From Clostridium mobile (GTDB taxonomy: Bacteria > Bacillota > Clostridia > Clostridiales > Clostridiaceae): a stretch of 64,000 nt of DNA. Shown here one piece after another: positions 44,492 through 53,545 of the stretch. The notes beneath the pieces are model-generated. The model was not told where the DNA came from. It searched no databases and was given only the letters and a program-made list of their open reading frames with translations. A program made the position numbers and the translations under genes. The DNA lies in assembly GCF_018918285.1 (NCBI RefSeq), contig NZ_JAHLQF010000001.1:1069284-1133283 (forward strand). The letters are read 5' to 3'. Positions within the stretch are counted from its first letter, which is position 1. Each line of letters starts with the position of its first letter.

Positions 44492-44881
44492 TTATAATGT
44501 TATTTTATGTCCTTCACTAGATAAGGCATCTATAGCCTTATTGATATCCTTTTCTTTAACTAAAATATAATCAGTATCATAAGTAGATATAGCAAATATG
44601 CTTATCCCCTCTTGCGCTAGTAATCTACTTATAGAAGCTAATATTCCAATAAGAGAAAAATCTAAAGGTCCTTCTACTTTTAAAGCCTTCCATGGTTTTT
44701 CACACTTTATTCCTTCAGGAATGCTCTGTAAATTACATACAATTGATAGTTCGTCCATGGTTTTAGTAATGGAATAAAACTCACTATTTTTACACCACTG
44801 AGGAATAATTTCATCTTTTTCTAATCTACAGACTCCAAAGTTCTGTTTTAGTAGGCTCATGTTTAATTCTATATTATTCAC
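44492..44881 (-). CDS. ACT-domain protein
   Basis: The 129-residue protein (GTG start, 8 bases after AGAGGTG) has two ACT-like repeats: MDELSIVCNLQSIP with EGPLDFSLIGILASISRLLA, and ISIFAISTYDTDYILVKEKD. This is the small tandem-ACT type (aspartate kinase-like) that binds amino acids. Whether it regulates an enzyme is unknown. It is 15 bases downstream of a GerMN lipoprotein gene and may be co-transcribed with it. Confidence 0.8.
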   Translation of the reverse strand: MNNIELNMSLLKQNFGVCRLEKDEIIPQWCKNSEFYSITKTMDELSIVCNLQSIPEGIKCEKPWKALKVEGPLDFSLIGILASISRLLAQEGISIFAISTYDTDYILVKEKDINKAIDALSSEGHKITL

Positions 44882-44896
44882 AGTAACCGCACCTCT

Positions 44897-45595
44897 TTAT
44901 CTATAACTTGTATCTGCAAGAGTTGGTGTATGTTGAAAGTTTATAGGTTCATTATTATATAAAAATTTTACTCCATCAATCCATTCACCTTTATATTCTT
45001 TTTGTAGGAATGATTCTATAAGTCTGTCTTCTGTTATTATTCCTCCTGCGGAACCCTGAAGAAATTCTGTTACCCAAGCAGGGGACTTTAATAGTGAAGC
45101 ATCTTTAATTCCTTGATTATCCTTAGATTCTTTGATATTAACTACCGCTATTTTCTTTCCCTTCACTTCATCTATTCTTACTACTTCTATAGGAAGATCG
45201 CTAAAATAATACTTAGACAATTCTCCTGCTATCATATTTAACTTTTGAATTAAAGTTTTATCTTTTGGTATAACCATGTAAAATCCTACTTCTTCTTTAT
45301 AAGTATCTATATTAGCAGTATAAGCAGGAAGTAGTTCATATTTATTATTCTGTTTATTTTCTTTAAACATCTCTATTATTGATACTTGATCCTTTACTTT
45401 ACCTTCTAAGGCTCTATATTTTTTATCTAAATCATTTACAGTTTCCTGTAAATTAGCATTTCTTTCTGTTAAAATTTCTATTTTTTCTTCAAGCGCGTCG
45501 CTTTCTGCGTTCGTTGGCTTTGATTTAGAACATCCAAGCATTGTAAAACCTAAAAATATTGCAACAAATAAACTCCATATAATTTTCTTCTTCAT
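44897..45595 (-). CDS. GerMN-like lipoprotein with coiled coil
   Basis: The 232-residue protein has a lipoprotein signal (MKKKIIWSLFVAIFLGFTML, GC), a coiled coil ALEEKIEILTERNANLQETV, and a GerMN-like domain near 85-215 with FYMVIPKDKTLIQKLNMIAG and LQGSAGGIITEDRLIESFLQ. GerMN domains occur in spore and cell-envelope proteins. GAGGAGGAGAAT precedes ATG. It is probably attached to the outer face of the membrane. Confidence 0.75.
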   Translation of the reverse strand: MKKKIIWSLFVAIFLGFTMLGCSKSKPTNAESDALEEKIEILTERNANLQETVNDLDKKYRALEGKVKDQVSIIEMFKENKQNNKYELLPAYTANIDTYKEEVGFYMVIPKDKTLIQKLNMIAGELSKYYFSDLPIEVVRIDEVKGKKIAVVNIKESKDNQGIKDASLLKSPAWVTEFLQGSAGGIITEDRLIESFLQKEYKGEWIDGVKFLYNNEPINFQHTPTLADTSYR

Positions 45596-45657
45596 ATTCT
45601 CCTCCTCAAATTCACAAATTATTCTATATTTTTATTCTACCATTAATTATAATAAAA

Positions 45658-45690
45658 AAATAGCACTTCTTTCTAATAAAGGAGTGCTTA
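45658..45690. terminator. Terminator between the GerMN and DUF2268 genes
   Basis: AGCACTTCTTT pairs with AAGGAGTGCT around CTAATA, with an A-run at its left that gives a T-run on the minus strand. It is nearly identical in stem to the hairpin at 60451-60490. Confidence 0.55.
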
Positions 45691-45739
45691 TACTATATTA
45701 TTTAATTTTTTCTATTTATCATCTACTAATAATAGTTTT

Positions 45740-46666
45740 TTAATTAGGGTTGTAATTACTATGTTTGAATATTTCTTCCTCTTCTATCTTTGTCCACTCA
45801 TTAATAGTAATATTAGGATTGAAGTCTATAAATCTTCTTACTATATTAAAGCCAATAGTATAACCGCTAAACAGAGGAAACTCTTTTCCATCCCCATTCA
45901 TTATTTTATTTATGTTTTCTTCACTATAAAGATTATTTTTTATTTTATTCCATACTTGAATTTCCTCTTCTTTATTTAAAGCATAAGATATCTTAGATTT
46001 TTCCTCTGGATATACAATACTAGTAAAAACCTCTGCCTTCCCATCTGAGATAAGCATATTTAATAGATTATTTTTTCTTGCATTATTAGATATTTTCTTT
46101 TCTACAGAATGATAATATTCATGAACCGTAGTTAACTTAATTTCACTTTCCCATCCATTCACCTTAGTGTTTACAACCATAAATATATTTTTCTCATCTG
46201 GTGATACAGCCCTTACCCCAGTATTGAATATTTTTGTAACTTCTGGATCTTCAGGTAGTATATAAATATTTATATTATTATTAGGTAATACGCTATGAGC
46301 CTTTTCTAAACTTTCCTCTACAGTTTCTATTAAAACACCTTTATTTTTCTTTAAGCTCTTTAATTGCTCTTCAAAAGCTTTTATATCTTTGATTCCATAT
46401 GGGAAATATAAATTTTCTATATTATAGTAGTGCTTATCTGCAATGGGATTTACCATTTTATCTTTAAATATTTTTTCACTATATTCCTTTTCTTCATTAG
46501 ATTTTTTTATGTAATCTTCTACATAATCATCTAAAAAAGTAATTGTCCATTCATTTTTAAGTTTTACATTAGAAGTTTGACTACTAGTACTTTTACACCC
46601 GCCTACAAAAAACATACTTACTAAAATAGCAATAAGGCATATTATGTTTATTTTATGCTTGTTCAT
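45740..46666 (-). CDS. DUF2268-type lipoprotein, predicted zinc protease
   Basis: The 308-residue protein has a lipoprotein signal (INIICLIAILVSMFFVGGC) and a predicted metalloprotease motif HEYYHSVEKK (HExxH) in the second half, followed by LISDGKAEVFTSIVYPEEKS, in which the Glu can be the third ligand. Both elements are characteristic of DUF2268 gluzincin-like proteins. It is probably tethered outside the cell. AAAGGGCGGTTTTAGTC precedes ATG. Confidence 0.8.
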   Translation of the reverse strand: MNKHKINIICLIAILVSMFFVGGCKSTSSQTSNVKLKNEWTITFLDDYVEDYIKKSNEEKEYSEKIFKDKMVNPIADKHYYNIENLYFPYGIKDIKAFEEQLKSLKKNKGVLIETVEESLEKAHSVLPNNNINIYILPEDPEVTKIFNTGVRAVSPDEKNIFMVVNTKVNGWESEIKLTTVHEYYHSVEKKISNNARKNNLLNMLISDGKAEVFTSIVYPEEKSKISYALNKEEEIQVWNKIKNNLYSEENINKIMNGDGKEFPLFSGYTIGFNIVRRFIDFNPNITINEWTKIEEEEIFKHSNYNPN

Positions 46667-46769
46667 GACTAAAACCGCCCTTTATTTAATTCATTTTAGG
46701 CTATTCCACTCTACTATTTTTTCAAAATCTTTTTCCTCTAGGAATTCTAATCTTATCATATTAGTCCCC

Positions 46770-47147
46770 CTAACTATCGCTCAATTTAAATATATGAAGA
46801 ATTACTGGTACACTCATTAATGATATGCCTATAAGTTCTATTCTACTTAATTTTAGATATTCATTTACACTTACTCCTTTTTGTATTTTTATGGCACAAT
46901 ATATTAAAATACAAAGGCTAATTATAGTAGCAAAGCCGCTAATAGCCTCAGTACTAAAAACTTTATATTTTTTATCAATTATATCCTTTAATGTTTTTAA
47001 AAGAATAGCGATAACATACAATATACTCAAGGATATTAATACCCTAATGTTTTCAATTCTTCTCACTAAAAACATAATGCTTATAAAAACAAAAGCCACT
47101 AATATCTCAACAAAAATATTTTTATTAAATTTAAATTTTTTCCCCAT
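46770..47147 (-). CDS. Hypothetical membrane protein
   Basis: The 125-residue protein has about four membrane helices (for example VEILVAFVFISIMFLVRRI and TIISLCILIYCAIKI). GAGAGGG is unusually close to ATG. Family not recognised. The 317-base gap to its upstream neighbour carries a long hairpin (47317-47388) and no other supported gene. Confidence 0.5.
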   Translation of the reverse strand: MGKKFKFNKNIFVEILVAFVFISIMFLVRRIENIRVLISLSILYVIAILLKTLKDIIDKKYKVFSTEAISGFATIISLCILIYCAIKIQKGVSVNEYLKLSRIELIGISLMSVPVILHIFKLSDS

Positions 47148-47316
47148 ATCCCTCTCCCATATTTAATTAACATAATTTTTCTAACAATATAGAATGTATT
47201 TTAATTCCTTATATTAATTATACAATATTTTGCAGAGAATTTGTGGGGTATAAGGGATTAAGAAAAATTGTCTTGCAATTATAGATCTTTATGAAAATAA
47301 ATATTTGTGAAACTTA

Positions 47317-47388
47317 AAGGAACTAAGTATATAATGGTAGGAGAGCCTTTTTGTGAAGCGACGTCATTATGTACTTAGTTCTGCTTTT
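47317..47388. terminator. Long bidirectional hairpin terminator
   Basis: GGAACTAAGTATATAATGG pairs imperfectly with TCATTATGTACTTAGTTC. The internal loop region CCTTTTTGTGAAG is alignable to that of 44413-44482. It lies after the ABC permease gene. Confidence 0.65.
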
Positions 47389-47464
47389 GGATACTTAATT
47401 ATTCTTGTAGAAATTTATAATTGCCAAATCAATTTGGTATGAATAGTTTTGTGCTACACTCTCT

Positions 47465-48208
47465 CTACACTATATCCCTATTATTAAACTCATTAATCCC
47501 AATTACAATAAATATTGTAGCTATTATAATTCCTATAATGTACATATTAGCTCCCATGTCGAAGAAATTCATTGAACTTCCATTTAGTAATGCTCTGCCG
47601 GGGTATGTCCAGGGAAATAACACCCAAAATTTTGTGTTGGATATTAAAAGGGATGGTATAGAAAAGGCTACTCCTACTCCTAAAGGAATCCCTATATTTG
47701 AAAATCTAATGCTTAAAAAAAACTGTATCACCATTACCGGTATTAATGATATAAAAGTCAATAAAGGTGCGTATATAATGTTAGGTGGTATATATGTATT
47801 ACCCGTTATAAAAAATCCTCCAACAATTACAGTAAACATAAATACTAGTAGGTTTAGTAGTATAAAACCACTTCCTATAATTAACTTTGATACATACATA
47901 TGCATTCTTTTTACTGGCAACGCACAAATTTTTTTCCAACCATTTTGAGCATTTTCTATCTTTGCCAGTATAGCCATTACTACGGTAACAAACACTGGCA
48001 AAAGTATCATTCCATAAAAAATTGCACTTTGGGTATATAGCTGTTGCCATACATTTTGTCCTTTAGAGGTAAAAATATCTTCATATCTTAAAAAATTTAT
48101 AAATCCTATGCTTACAAAAAATATAGGCACAAGGGTTATAGTCCATAACAGTTTTGAATGTCTCAATTTTATTAATTCTACTTCTATAGCTTTCCTCACT
48201 CTCTTCAC
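47465..48208 (-). CDS. Lantibiotic-immunity type ABC permease, LanG-like
   Basis: The 247-residue protein begins VRKAIEVELIKLRHSKLLWT and has six membrane helices, the pattern of ABC-2 permeases that form LanFEG self-protection pumps. GTG at codon 4 is 8 bases from GGGAG and is probably the real start. It follows LanE-like permease by 9 bases. The complex would expel antimicrobial peptides from the membrane. No clear substrate assignment can be made. Confidence 0.8.
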   Translation of the reverse strand: MKRVRKAIEVELIKLRHSKLLWTITLVPIFFVSIGFINFLRYEDIFTSKGQNVWQQLYTQSAIFYGMILLPVFVTVVMAILAKIENAQNGWKKICALPVKRMHMYVSKLIIGSGFILLNLLVFMFTVIVGGFFITGNTYIPPNIIYAPLLTFISLIPVMVIQFFLSIRFSNIGIPLGVGVAFSIPSLLISNTKFWVLFPWTYPGRALLNGSSMNFFDMGANMYIIGIIIATIFIVIGINEFNNRDIV

Positions 48209-48217
48209 TCTCCCTTA

Positions 48218-48982
48218 TTAAACTTCTACTCTCTTAAATTTAATGATTCCCAAAGCCATCCAAAATGCTGCTGCGATAAAAGATATAACTACAAAAGTTG
48301 TCAATTCACTTGCATCTAAAAATGGAAGAGCATCAAAGGTATACGTGTATGGAACCATTTTAGAAATTATTTTCCCTTGATAGAACATGTAAGCCGATAT
48401 TCCTCCGCAAAACCCTATACAGGCTGCAACTATGGAATTTTTCATAAAACAACTTATAAATTGTTGTAGACTTATTATGGCCATCGCTCCTATAGTTTGA
48501 AGAACTATATATTTTATAAATAGGTTAAGATTTAACGTTTCCTCTATCTTTAATATTTTTCCTACAGCTATAATTCCTAGTGAATTTAATAATATGGATA
48601 TCAGCGTAACTATAAATATGACTACCCATTTGGACATATATATTTTATATCTTTTAGCAGGTTTAGATAATATGGTCTTCCATGAATTTTCACTGTATTC
48701 TACATGATTCACTATTGCTGCAATTAAAGATATAATTAAAATCAACAGCAGGTTCCATTGCATACCCATATGATTTTCAAAAAGTATTAACTGCCATTTG
48801 TTTTCTACTCCTATGTCATTTAGCTTTTTTAGCACTTTTGCACTTGTTAAATAATCTGCTCTATAATACCAGTCCCCAAATAACATCAAAAATGAAATTA
48901 AGGGTACTATAAAAGATATTTTCCAAAGAGCTCCCTTTTTGTATTTTAGAAATTCTGATTTTAAAATGGATGGAAACCTCAT
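48218..48982 (-). CDS. Lantibiotic-immunity type ABC permease, LanE-like
   Basis: The 254-residue protein starts MRFPSILKSEFLKYKKGALW and has six membrane helices with SENSWKTILSKPAKRYKIYM after the second helix, typical of LanE/MutE permeases. It overlaps the ATPase gene by four bases (ATGA), showing tight translational coupling. It probably pairs with LanG to make the membrane part of the pump. Confidence 0.85.
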   Translation of the reverse strand: MRFPSILKSEFLKYKKGALWKISFIVPLISFLMLFGDWYYRADYLTSAKVLKKLNDIGVENKWQLILFENHMGMQWNLLLILIISLIAAIVNHVEYSENSWKTILSKPAKRYKIYMSKWVVIFIVTLISILLNSLGIIAVGKILKIEETLNLNLFIKYIVLQTIGAMAIISLQQFISCFMKNSIVAACIGFCGGISAYMFYQGKIISKMVPYTYTFDALPFLDASELTTFVVISFIAAAFWMALGIIKFKRVEV

Positions 48983-49890
48983 AAACTCACTCCTTCCTTC
49001 GTAATATCTAAGAATATTTCTTCTAAAGTTTTTTGTTTTTCTATAAATTTAAATATTCTATCTCCCTTCATTATTAAATCCTTTAACAATTCTTCACTTC
49101 TTTTATCCCCAATTTTTACGAAGATTTCTTTGTCTTTAATGTCTGGAACATAGCCTAGTCCCCTTAAGTTTTTTACTGTTTCGCCAATTTCTCTGGAGCC
49201 GATACAAATTTCTCCTGCACTTTTTTTATGAAGTTCATCTAAAGTTCCTTGAAATAGAAGTTCCCCATTATTTATAATTCCGATATCATCTGCCATAAGA
49301 TCTATTTCATTTAATATGTGACTTGATATAATCACTGTCATATCATAAAGCTTTGGTAAATCTTTAATCAATTTTCTTATTTCATGTATTCCAGAAGGAT
49401 CTAGTCCATTAGTAGGCTCATCTAATATTAAAAGCTCTGGCTTACCAAGGAGTGCTCCTGCAATTCCAAGTCTTTGTTTCATTCCAAGTGAGAACTTTTT
49501 AACCTGCTTATTTTTCCATTGACTAAGTCTTACAATATCCAATGCTTCATCGATACACTTCAGATCTGCATCTAATAGTTTTGCTATTACTTCTAAATTT
49601 TCATAGGCAGTTAAGTTTCCATAATATGAAGGGGATTCAACCATAGAACCTGTTCTTTTTAAAATATCCATTCTATTTTCTTTTAAATCCTTATTAAATA
49701 TTTTTACTTTGCCTTTTGTAGGCTTCATAAGTCCTAAAAGTATTCTTATGGTAGTGGATTTTCCTGCTCCATTAGGCCCTAAAAATCCATATATCCTCCC
49801 TTTTTTTACCTGAAGATTGATATTATCAACAGCTTTAAAATCTCCAAATTTTTTACTTAAATTTTTTGTTTCAACAATTATATCTGACAT
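48979..49890 (-). CDS. ABC transporter ATPase, LanF/BcrA type
   Basis: The 303-residue protein has Walker A GPNGAGKSTT (about 39-48), the signature FSLGMKQRLGIAGALL and Walker B ELLILDEPTNGLDPSG, then ISSHILNEIDLMAD. This fits the drug-peptide exporter family of BcrA and LanF. Together with the two permeases it should form an antimicrobial-peptide pump. AGGAGGAAAGTAT precedes ATG. It diverges from the regulator/kinase pair. Confidence 0.93.
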   Translation of the reverse strand: MSDIIVETKNLSKKFGDFKAVDNINLQVKKGRIYGFLGPNGAGKSTTIRILLGLMKPTKGKVKIFNKDLKENRMDILKRTGSMVESPSYYGNLTAYENLEVIAKLLDADLKCIDEALDIVRLSQWKNKQVKKFSLGMKQRLGIAGALLGKPELLILDEPTNGLDPSGIHEIRKLIKDLPKLYDMTVIISSHILNEIDLMADDIGIINNGELLFQGTLDELHKKSAGEICIGSREIGETVKNLRGLGYVPDIKDKEIFVKIGDKRSEELLKDLIMKGDRIFKFIEKQKTLEEIFLDITKEGVSL

Positions 49891-49956
49891 ATACTTTCCT
49901 CCTAAATTAAACTTTATCTAAGTTGTTTTAAGTTTAACTTTTGTACTTTAATTCTT

Positions 49957-49986
49957 CTTAATGTGAACCTTAATGGAACCTTAAAG
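49957..49986 (+). promoter_or_regulatory. Candidate response-regulator operator (direct repeats)
   Basis: Three near-copies of CTTAATGGAAC lie in tandem: CTTAATGTGAAC (49957-49968), CTTAATGGAAC (49969-49979) and CTTAAAG. The 11-12-base period matches one DNA turn, as for OmpR-family dimers. It is between the pump and regulator genes and could act on both. Confidence 0.55.
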
Positions 49987-50009
49987 TTTTCTGCAATCCA
50001 TAGCTATTA

Positions 50010-50038
50010 TTAAAAAGCATGTAAATAAATGCTATAAT
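50010..50038 (+). promoter_or_regulatory. Candidate promoter of the response regulator gene
   Basis: TTAAAA (50010-50015) and TATAAT (50033-50038) are 17 bases apart. The -10 is perfect, the -35 weak, consistent with activated expression. The start codon is at 50074. Confidence 0.55.
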
Positions 50039-50073
50039 CTAAGTGAAATCATATAAAATATGAGGTGTTAAAT

Positions 50074-50790
50074 ATGAATGAAGACATTTTAGATAGAAAA
50101 ATATTACTTATAGATGATGAACTAGAACTCTTAAAACTTTTAGAGGCAGTTTTAAAAAAAGAAGGTTTTAGAAGGATTTTTAAGGCTACTAACGGCGCTG
50201 AAGGCATTAATCTTTGCAAAACAGAAAAGCCAGATATTATAGTTTTAGATATTATGTTACCTGATATTGAAGGTTTTGAGGTGTGTAAAATAATTAGAGA
50301 GTTTTCTATATGCCCGATAATCTTTCTTTCTGCAAAGTCTGAAGATGTAGATAAAATTCTAGCCCTTGGTCTTGGTGGAGATGATTATGTTACAAAACCT
50401 TTTAGTCCTAAGGAAGTAGCTTATAGAATCAAAGCTCATCTTAGGAGAAATATGTATATAAAAAATGCCCTCTTATGTGAGAAAAAACAGCTTCAATTTG
50501 GAGATATAGGGATTAATTTTACTAGTGGAGAAGTTTTTAAAGGAAATGATCTCTTAAATTTTACAGCAAAAGAATATGCCCTTCTTTGCTATATGGCTCA
50601 AAATCCTAATAGAATACTAAACAAACAAATGATTTGTGATAATGTTTGGGGAGATGATTATTACGGTTATGATAATACTATAATGGTTCATATAAGAAAA
50701 TTACGTGAAAAATTAGAAGATGATCCATCCCATCCTAAATATATAATTACAGTTAAAGGACTGGGCTATAAACTCAATACTTCAATGTAG
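50074..50790 (+). CDS. OmpR-family response regulator (Nis/Cpr type)
   Basis: The start is ATG 50074, 6 bases after GAGGTG. The receiver domain has IDDE near 13-16, phospho-acceptor Asp in IIVLDIMLPD and a Lys in YVTKPFSPKE; the winged helix at the C-terminus has TAKEYALLCYMAQNPNRILN and TIMVHIRKLREKLE. It is followed by a kinase gene 9 bases later. Such pairs sense antimicrobial peptides and switch on the pump gene. The likely target is the divergent LanFEG operon. Confidence 0.93.
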   Translation: MNEDILDRKILLIDDELELLKLLEAVLKKEGFRRIFKATNGAEGINLCKTEKPDIIVLDIMLPDIEGFEVCKIIREFSICPIIFLSAKSEDVDKILALGLGGDDYVTKPFSPKEVAYRIKAHLRRNMYIKNALLCEKKQLQFGDIGINFTSGEVFKGNDLLNFTAKEYALLCYMAQNPNRILNKQMICDNVWGDDYYGYDNTIMVHIRKLREKLEDDPSHPKYIITVKGLGYKLNTSM

Positions 50791-50799
50791 GAGTGTATT

Positions 50800-52227
50800 A
50801 TGTTTAGATTGAAAAATAAATTTAAAATTACAACAAATTTTTTAATAGCTTTAATACTTATCTTTATTATAGTTTTTTTTGTAGATATAGCCATTATAAG
50901 TACCTCCTTTATGACTACAAGAGTATCTAGTTCTCAATTTTTTACATCTAGTCCAATTGAATTCACCCGTTCTTTTTCTAATTATATAAACTTTAATGGT
51001 GAAGATAATATAACCATAGATGAAAAGGGAACAAATTTGTTGATTAAAAATAATGGTTGGATACAAATATTAAATGAGGATTTTACTGAAATTTACACCT
51101 TTAATTCTCCTAAAGGCATACCTAAAACCTATACCCCAATATCCATTGTCCATGCTCATAAATATGATATGCTAGACTACTCAGTATATATAGGAGAAAA
51201 AGTGGTTGATAATAGAACTTTAAGTTATTTAATAGGTTTTCCAGCAAATCATGTATCAAAGTACACATTAGAGTTTAATCCATCCACAGTATATAAAATT
51301 ATGAGTGGATTTTTAGTTATAATAATATCAAATATAATTATTGCAATAATCGGTGCATATCTTTTCTTTGGAAGAAAGATGGGAAAACCTTTAGATAAAA
51401 TTGTAGAAGGAATAGATGAATTGTCCCAAGGCAATTATGAAAGATCCTACAAAGAATATGGAATATATAAAAATGTGTTTTCTAATCTAAATAATTTAAA
51501 CTTAAAGCTTAAAGAAAGTAAAATAAAAAGAGAAGAATTAGATACAATGCGGGAAGATTGGATTTCATCTATATCTCATGACATAAAAACTCCTCTCTCT
51601 TCCATAAAAGGTTTTGCTGAAATTATGAAAGACAAAGACTATGACTTTTCTAAAGAAGAAATGCTAGATTACTCAGATATAATATGGAATAAATCCTGTT
51701 ATATAGAAACCTTAATCGAAGATTTAAATTTAACTTATAAGTTGAAAAATAATTCTACAGAGCCTAGTAAGTCAAAATTAAATATAGTCTTTCTTATGCA
51801 AAATACAATCATAGAAATTTTAAATGACCCTATATATAGTACTAGAAATATAAATTTTGAAACTTCTAATGAAACCATATATTATTTTGGTGATGAAGCC
51901 TTATTAAAAAGAGCTTTTTCAAATTTAATCATTAATTCTATAGTTCATAACAACACTGATGTTAAAGTTTTAATTTCTGTTCATGAAGATGAAAATGATA
52001 TCTATTTAAATATTAAAGATAATGGTAAAGGAATCTCATCCAAAGACTTACCTTATATTTTTGAAAGGTATTATAGAGGAACTAATACTTCTTCTTCAAA
52101 AGAAGGTTCTGGACTTGGAATGGCCATAGCTAAAGAGATAATTATTAAGCATGGTGGGAATGTTTCTATACAAAGTAAAATAGGCAGTGGAACTGAAATA
52201 AAAATAAGTTTTACGAAAAATATATAA
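50800..52227 (+). CDS. Sensor histidine kinase (Nis/Cpr type)
   Basis: The 475-residue protein has two membrane helices (about 12-38 and 168-192) flanking a ~130-residue extracellular sensor, a HAMP-like region, an H-box SISHDIKTPLSSIKG (about 257-271), an N-box region NLIINSIVHNNTD, then DNGKGIS and GSGLGMAIAK. The domain order matches CprK/NisK-type kinases. GGAGTGTATT precedes ATG. It forms an operon with the response regulator. Confidence 0.93.
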   Translation: MFRLKNKFKITTNFLIALILIFIIVFFVDIAIISTSFMTTRVSSSQFFTSSPIEFTRSFSNYINFNGEDNITIDEKGTNLLIKNNGWIQILNEDFTEIYTFNSPKGIPKTYTPISIVHAHKYDMLDYSVYIGEKVVDNRTLSYLIGFPANHVSKYTLEFNPSTVYKIMSGFLVIIISNIIIAIIGAYLFFGRKMGKPLDKIVEGIDELSQGNYERSYKEYGIYKNVFSNLNNLNLKLKESKIKREELDTMREDWISSISHDIKTPLSSIKGFAEIMKDKDYDFSKEEMLDYSDIIWNKSCYIETLIEDLNLTYKLKNNSTEPSKSKLNIVFLMQNTIIEILNDPIYSTRNINFETSNETIYYFGDEALLKRAFSNLIINSIVHNNTDVKVLISVHEDENDIYLNIKDNGKGISSKDLPYIFERYYRGTNTSSSKEGSGLGMAIAKEIIIKHGGNVSIQSKIGSGTEIKISFTKNI

Positions 52228-52249
52228 CAAAATCTCATAAGCAACCAAT

Positions 52250-52288
52250 GGTTGACAGTATTTAACCACTTGTTGGTAGTGTGCAACC
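52250..52288 (+). promoter_or_regulatory. Nested inverted repeat upstream of the XRE gene
   Basis: GGTTG...CAACC encloses ACCA-CTTGT-TGGT. It lies 23 bases after the kinase stop and 46 bases before the XRE start. An operator for that regulator or a weak terminator are both possible. Confidence 0.4.
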
Positions 52289-52333
52289 ACTCTCATATGG
52301 TAGATTATTCATAGAAAGAAGGAGGCCTAAAGA

Positions 52334-52687
52334 ATGGAATTGTCCGAAAGATTACAGCAGCTCAGAAAACTTGCTAATTATTCCCAAGAGCAATTGGCAG
52401 AAATGCTTTGTATATCTCGACAAGCGATTTCAAAATGGGAAAGCGGTCAAAGCAATCCAGATATTAATAATATCATTAAATTAAGCGAGATTTATAATGT
52501 TAGTACGGATTACATTTTGATAGGAAAGGAGAATAATAGTAATCAGCTGGAAGAAAGTAATTCCAAAAAGAAAGAATATAGCCAGCCATTTAAAATAGCA
52601 TCAGTGATAATTGCAATAATTGCTGCCACAGCAATTGTTTCTGTCCTATTTATTTCCACATTAGGTCGTATAGCTGGTGCATGGTAG
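52334..52687 (+). CDS. XRE-family regulator with a membrane helix
   Basis: The 117-residue protein has an N-terminal HTH (about 6-60): LRKLANYSQEQLAEMLCISR followed by QAISKWESGQSNPDINNIIK, then a Lys/Ser-rich linker and a C-terminal membrane helix (about 88-110). Such membrane-tethered HTH proteins respond to signals at the membrane. AAGGAGGCCTAAAGA precedes ATG. It overlaps nothing and is followed by a lipoprotein gene. Confidence 0.88.
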   Translation: MELSERLQQLRKLANYSQEQLAEMLCISRQAISKWESGQSNPDINNIIKLSEIYNVSTDYILIGKENNSNQLEESNSKKKEYSQPFKIASVIIAIIAATAIVSVLFISTLGRIAGAW

Positions 52688-52718
52688 AATGAAAAATAAA
52701 AGGAGGGATGTTACCGAA

Positions 52719-53342
52719 ATGACAAGTAAAAAAAGTATTTTATTAGTATTAAGTATAATCATATCATTATCTTTTGCTGCATGCGGTGCCCCTAGAAAGT
52801 CCAATGAAGCAAATACTAGAACTCAAAACATTGTCTCGGTAGACAATTTGTCACCCGAAGATACAGTAGAGACGGCTTTAAACTCTTTAATTTCCTTGGA
52901 CACCAAAAATTTCAATAAGTATATTAACTACGATGTTAAAAAGACCAACAATCTGATAGTTGTTAAGGGCAATAAACTATTCGGTGATAATTTAGATGAA
53001 GAAGGTAAGGAACTTGTGGGAAGCATGGTTTCTAAATTTTCTTATGAGGTAATTGAAACTAAAGAAAATGAAAATGAAGCAACAGTAAAAATACTACTTA
53101 CAAATCGTGATTTATCAGATATATATGAAAGATTAACATCGGCTTCACTTGCGGAAACTGCTACAAATCAAGAGGTTTCTTTAATTGACTTAATAAATGA
53201 TACTGATAAATTATTGCAATTTGAAGTGGATCTTTTACTTAAAAAACAAGATAAAGGTTGGAAAATTAACATGAGCAAAGAATTTGCAAATGCTATCTGC
53301 GGTGGTACGCTCCCAAAATGGCAGCTAGACTTCTTTCTCTAA
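52719..53342 (+). CDS. Lipoprotein co-transcribed with the XRE regulator
   Basis: The start is ATG 52719, behind AAAGGAGGG at a spacing of about 11 bases. The 207-residue protein begins with a lipoprotein signal (TSKKSILLVLSIIISLSFAA, C) and has a DUF4878/NTF2-like domain: SPEDTVETALNSLISLDTKN, NEATVKILLTNRDLSDIYE and LLLKKQDKGWKINMSKEFAN. It is anchored in the membrane. It may sense or shield against a cell-wall stress, but this is inferred. Confidence 0.75.
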   Translation: MTSKKSILLVLSIIISLSFAACGAPRKSNEANTRTQNIVSVDNLSPEDTVETALNSLISLDTKNFNKYINYDVKKTNNLIVVKGNKLFGDNLDEEGKELVGSMVSKFSYEVIETKENENEATVKILLTNRDLSDIYERLTSASLAETATNQEVSLIDLINDTDKLLQFEVDLLLKKQDKGWKINMSKEFANAICGGTLPKWQLDFFL

Positions 53343-53363
53343 AATTGTACAACAAATGACTAG

Positions 53364-53400
53364 ACGGCGGTTTTGAAGCACGAGCAAAGCCGCCATTTTT
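53364..53400 (+). terminator. Terminator of the XRE-lipoprotein operon
   Basis: GGCGGTTTTG pairs with CAAAGCCGCC, followed by ATTTTT. The GC-rich stem is unlike the AT-rich hairpins elsewhere in the window. Confidence 0.8.
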
Positions 53401-53545
53401 AACCACTTTGTACCATTGTATAAAACAGGCTAGAGTTTCTGAGAGTGATGTAAAACACTATCTTTATAAAAACTTGTTATCACAGTATATCCTAATAATA
53501 CTTGAAACAGATTTATTGAATTACCTCTACTCGTAGCTAAGATTT

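Noticed and set aside
47421-47948. Plus-strand 175-residue frame opposite the LanG-like permease
   Set aside because: It is antisense to a clear ABC permease with a ribosome binding site and tight operon spacing; its hydrophobicity mirrors the permease.
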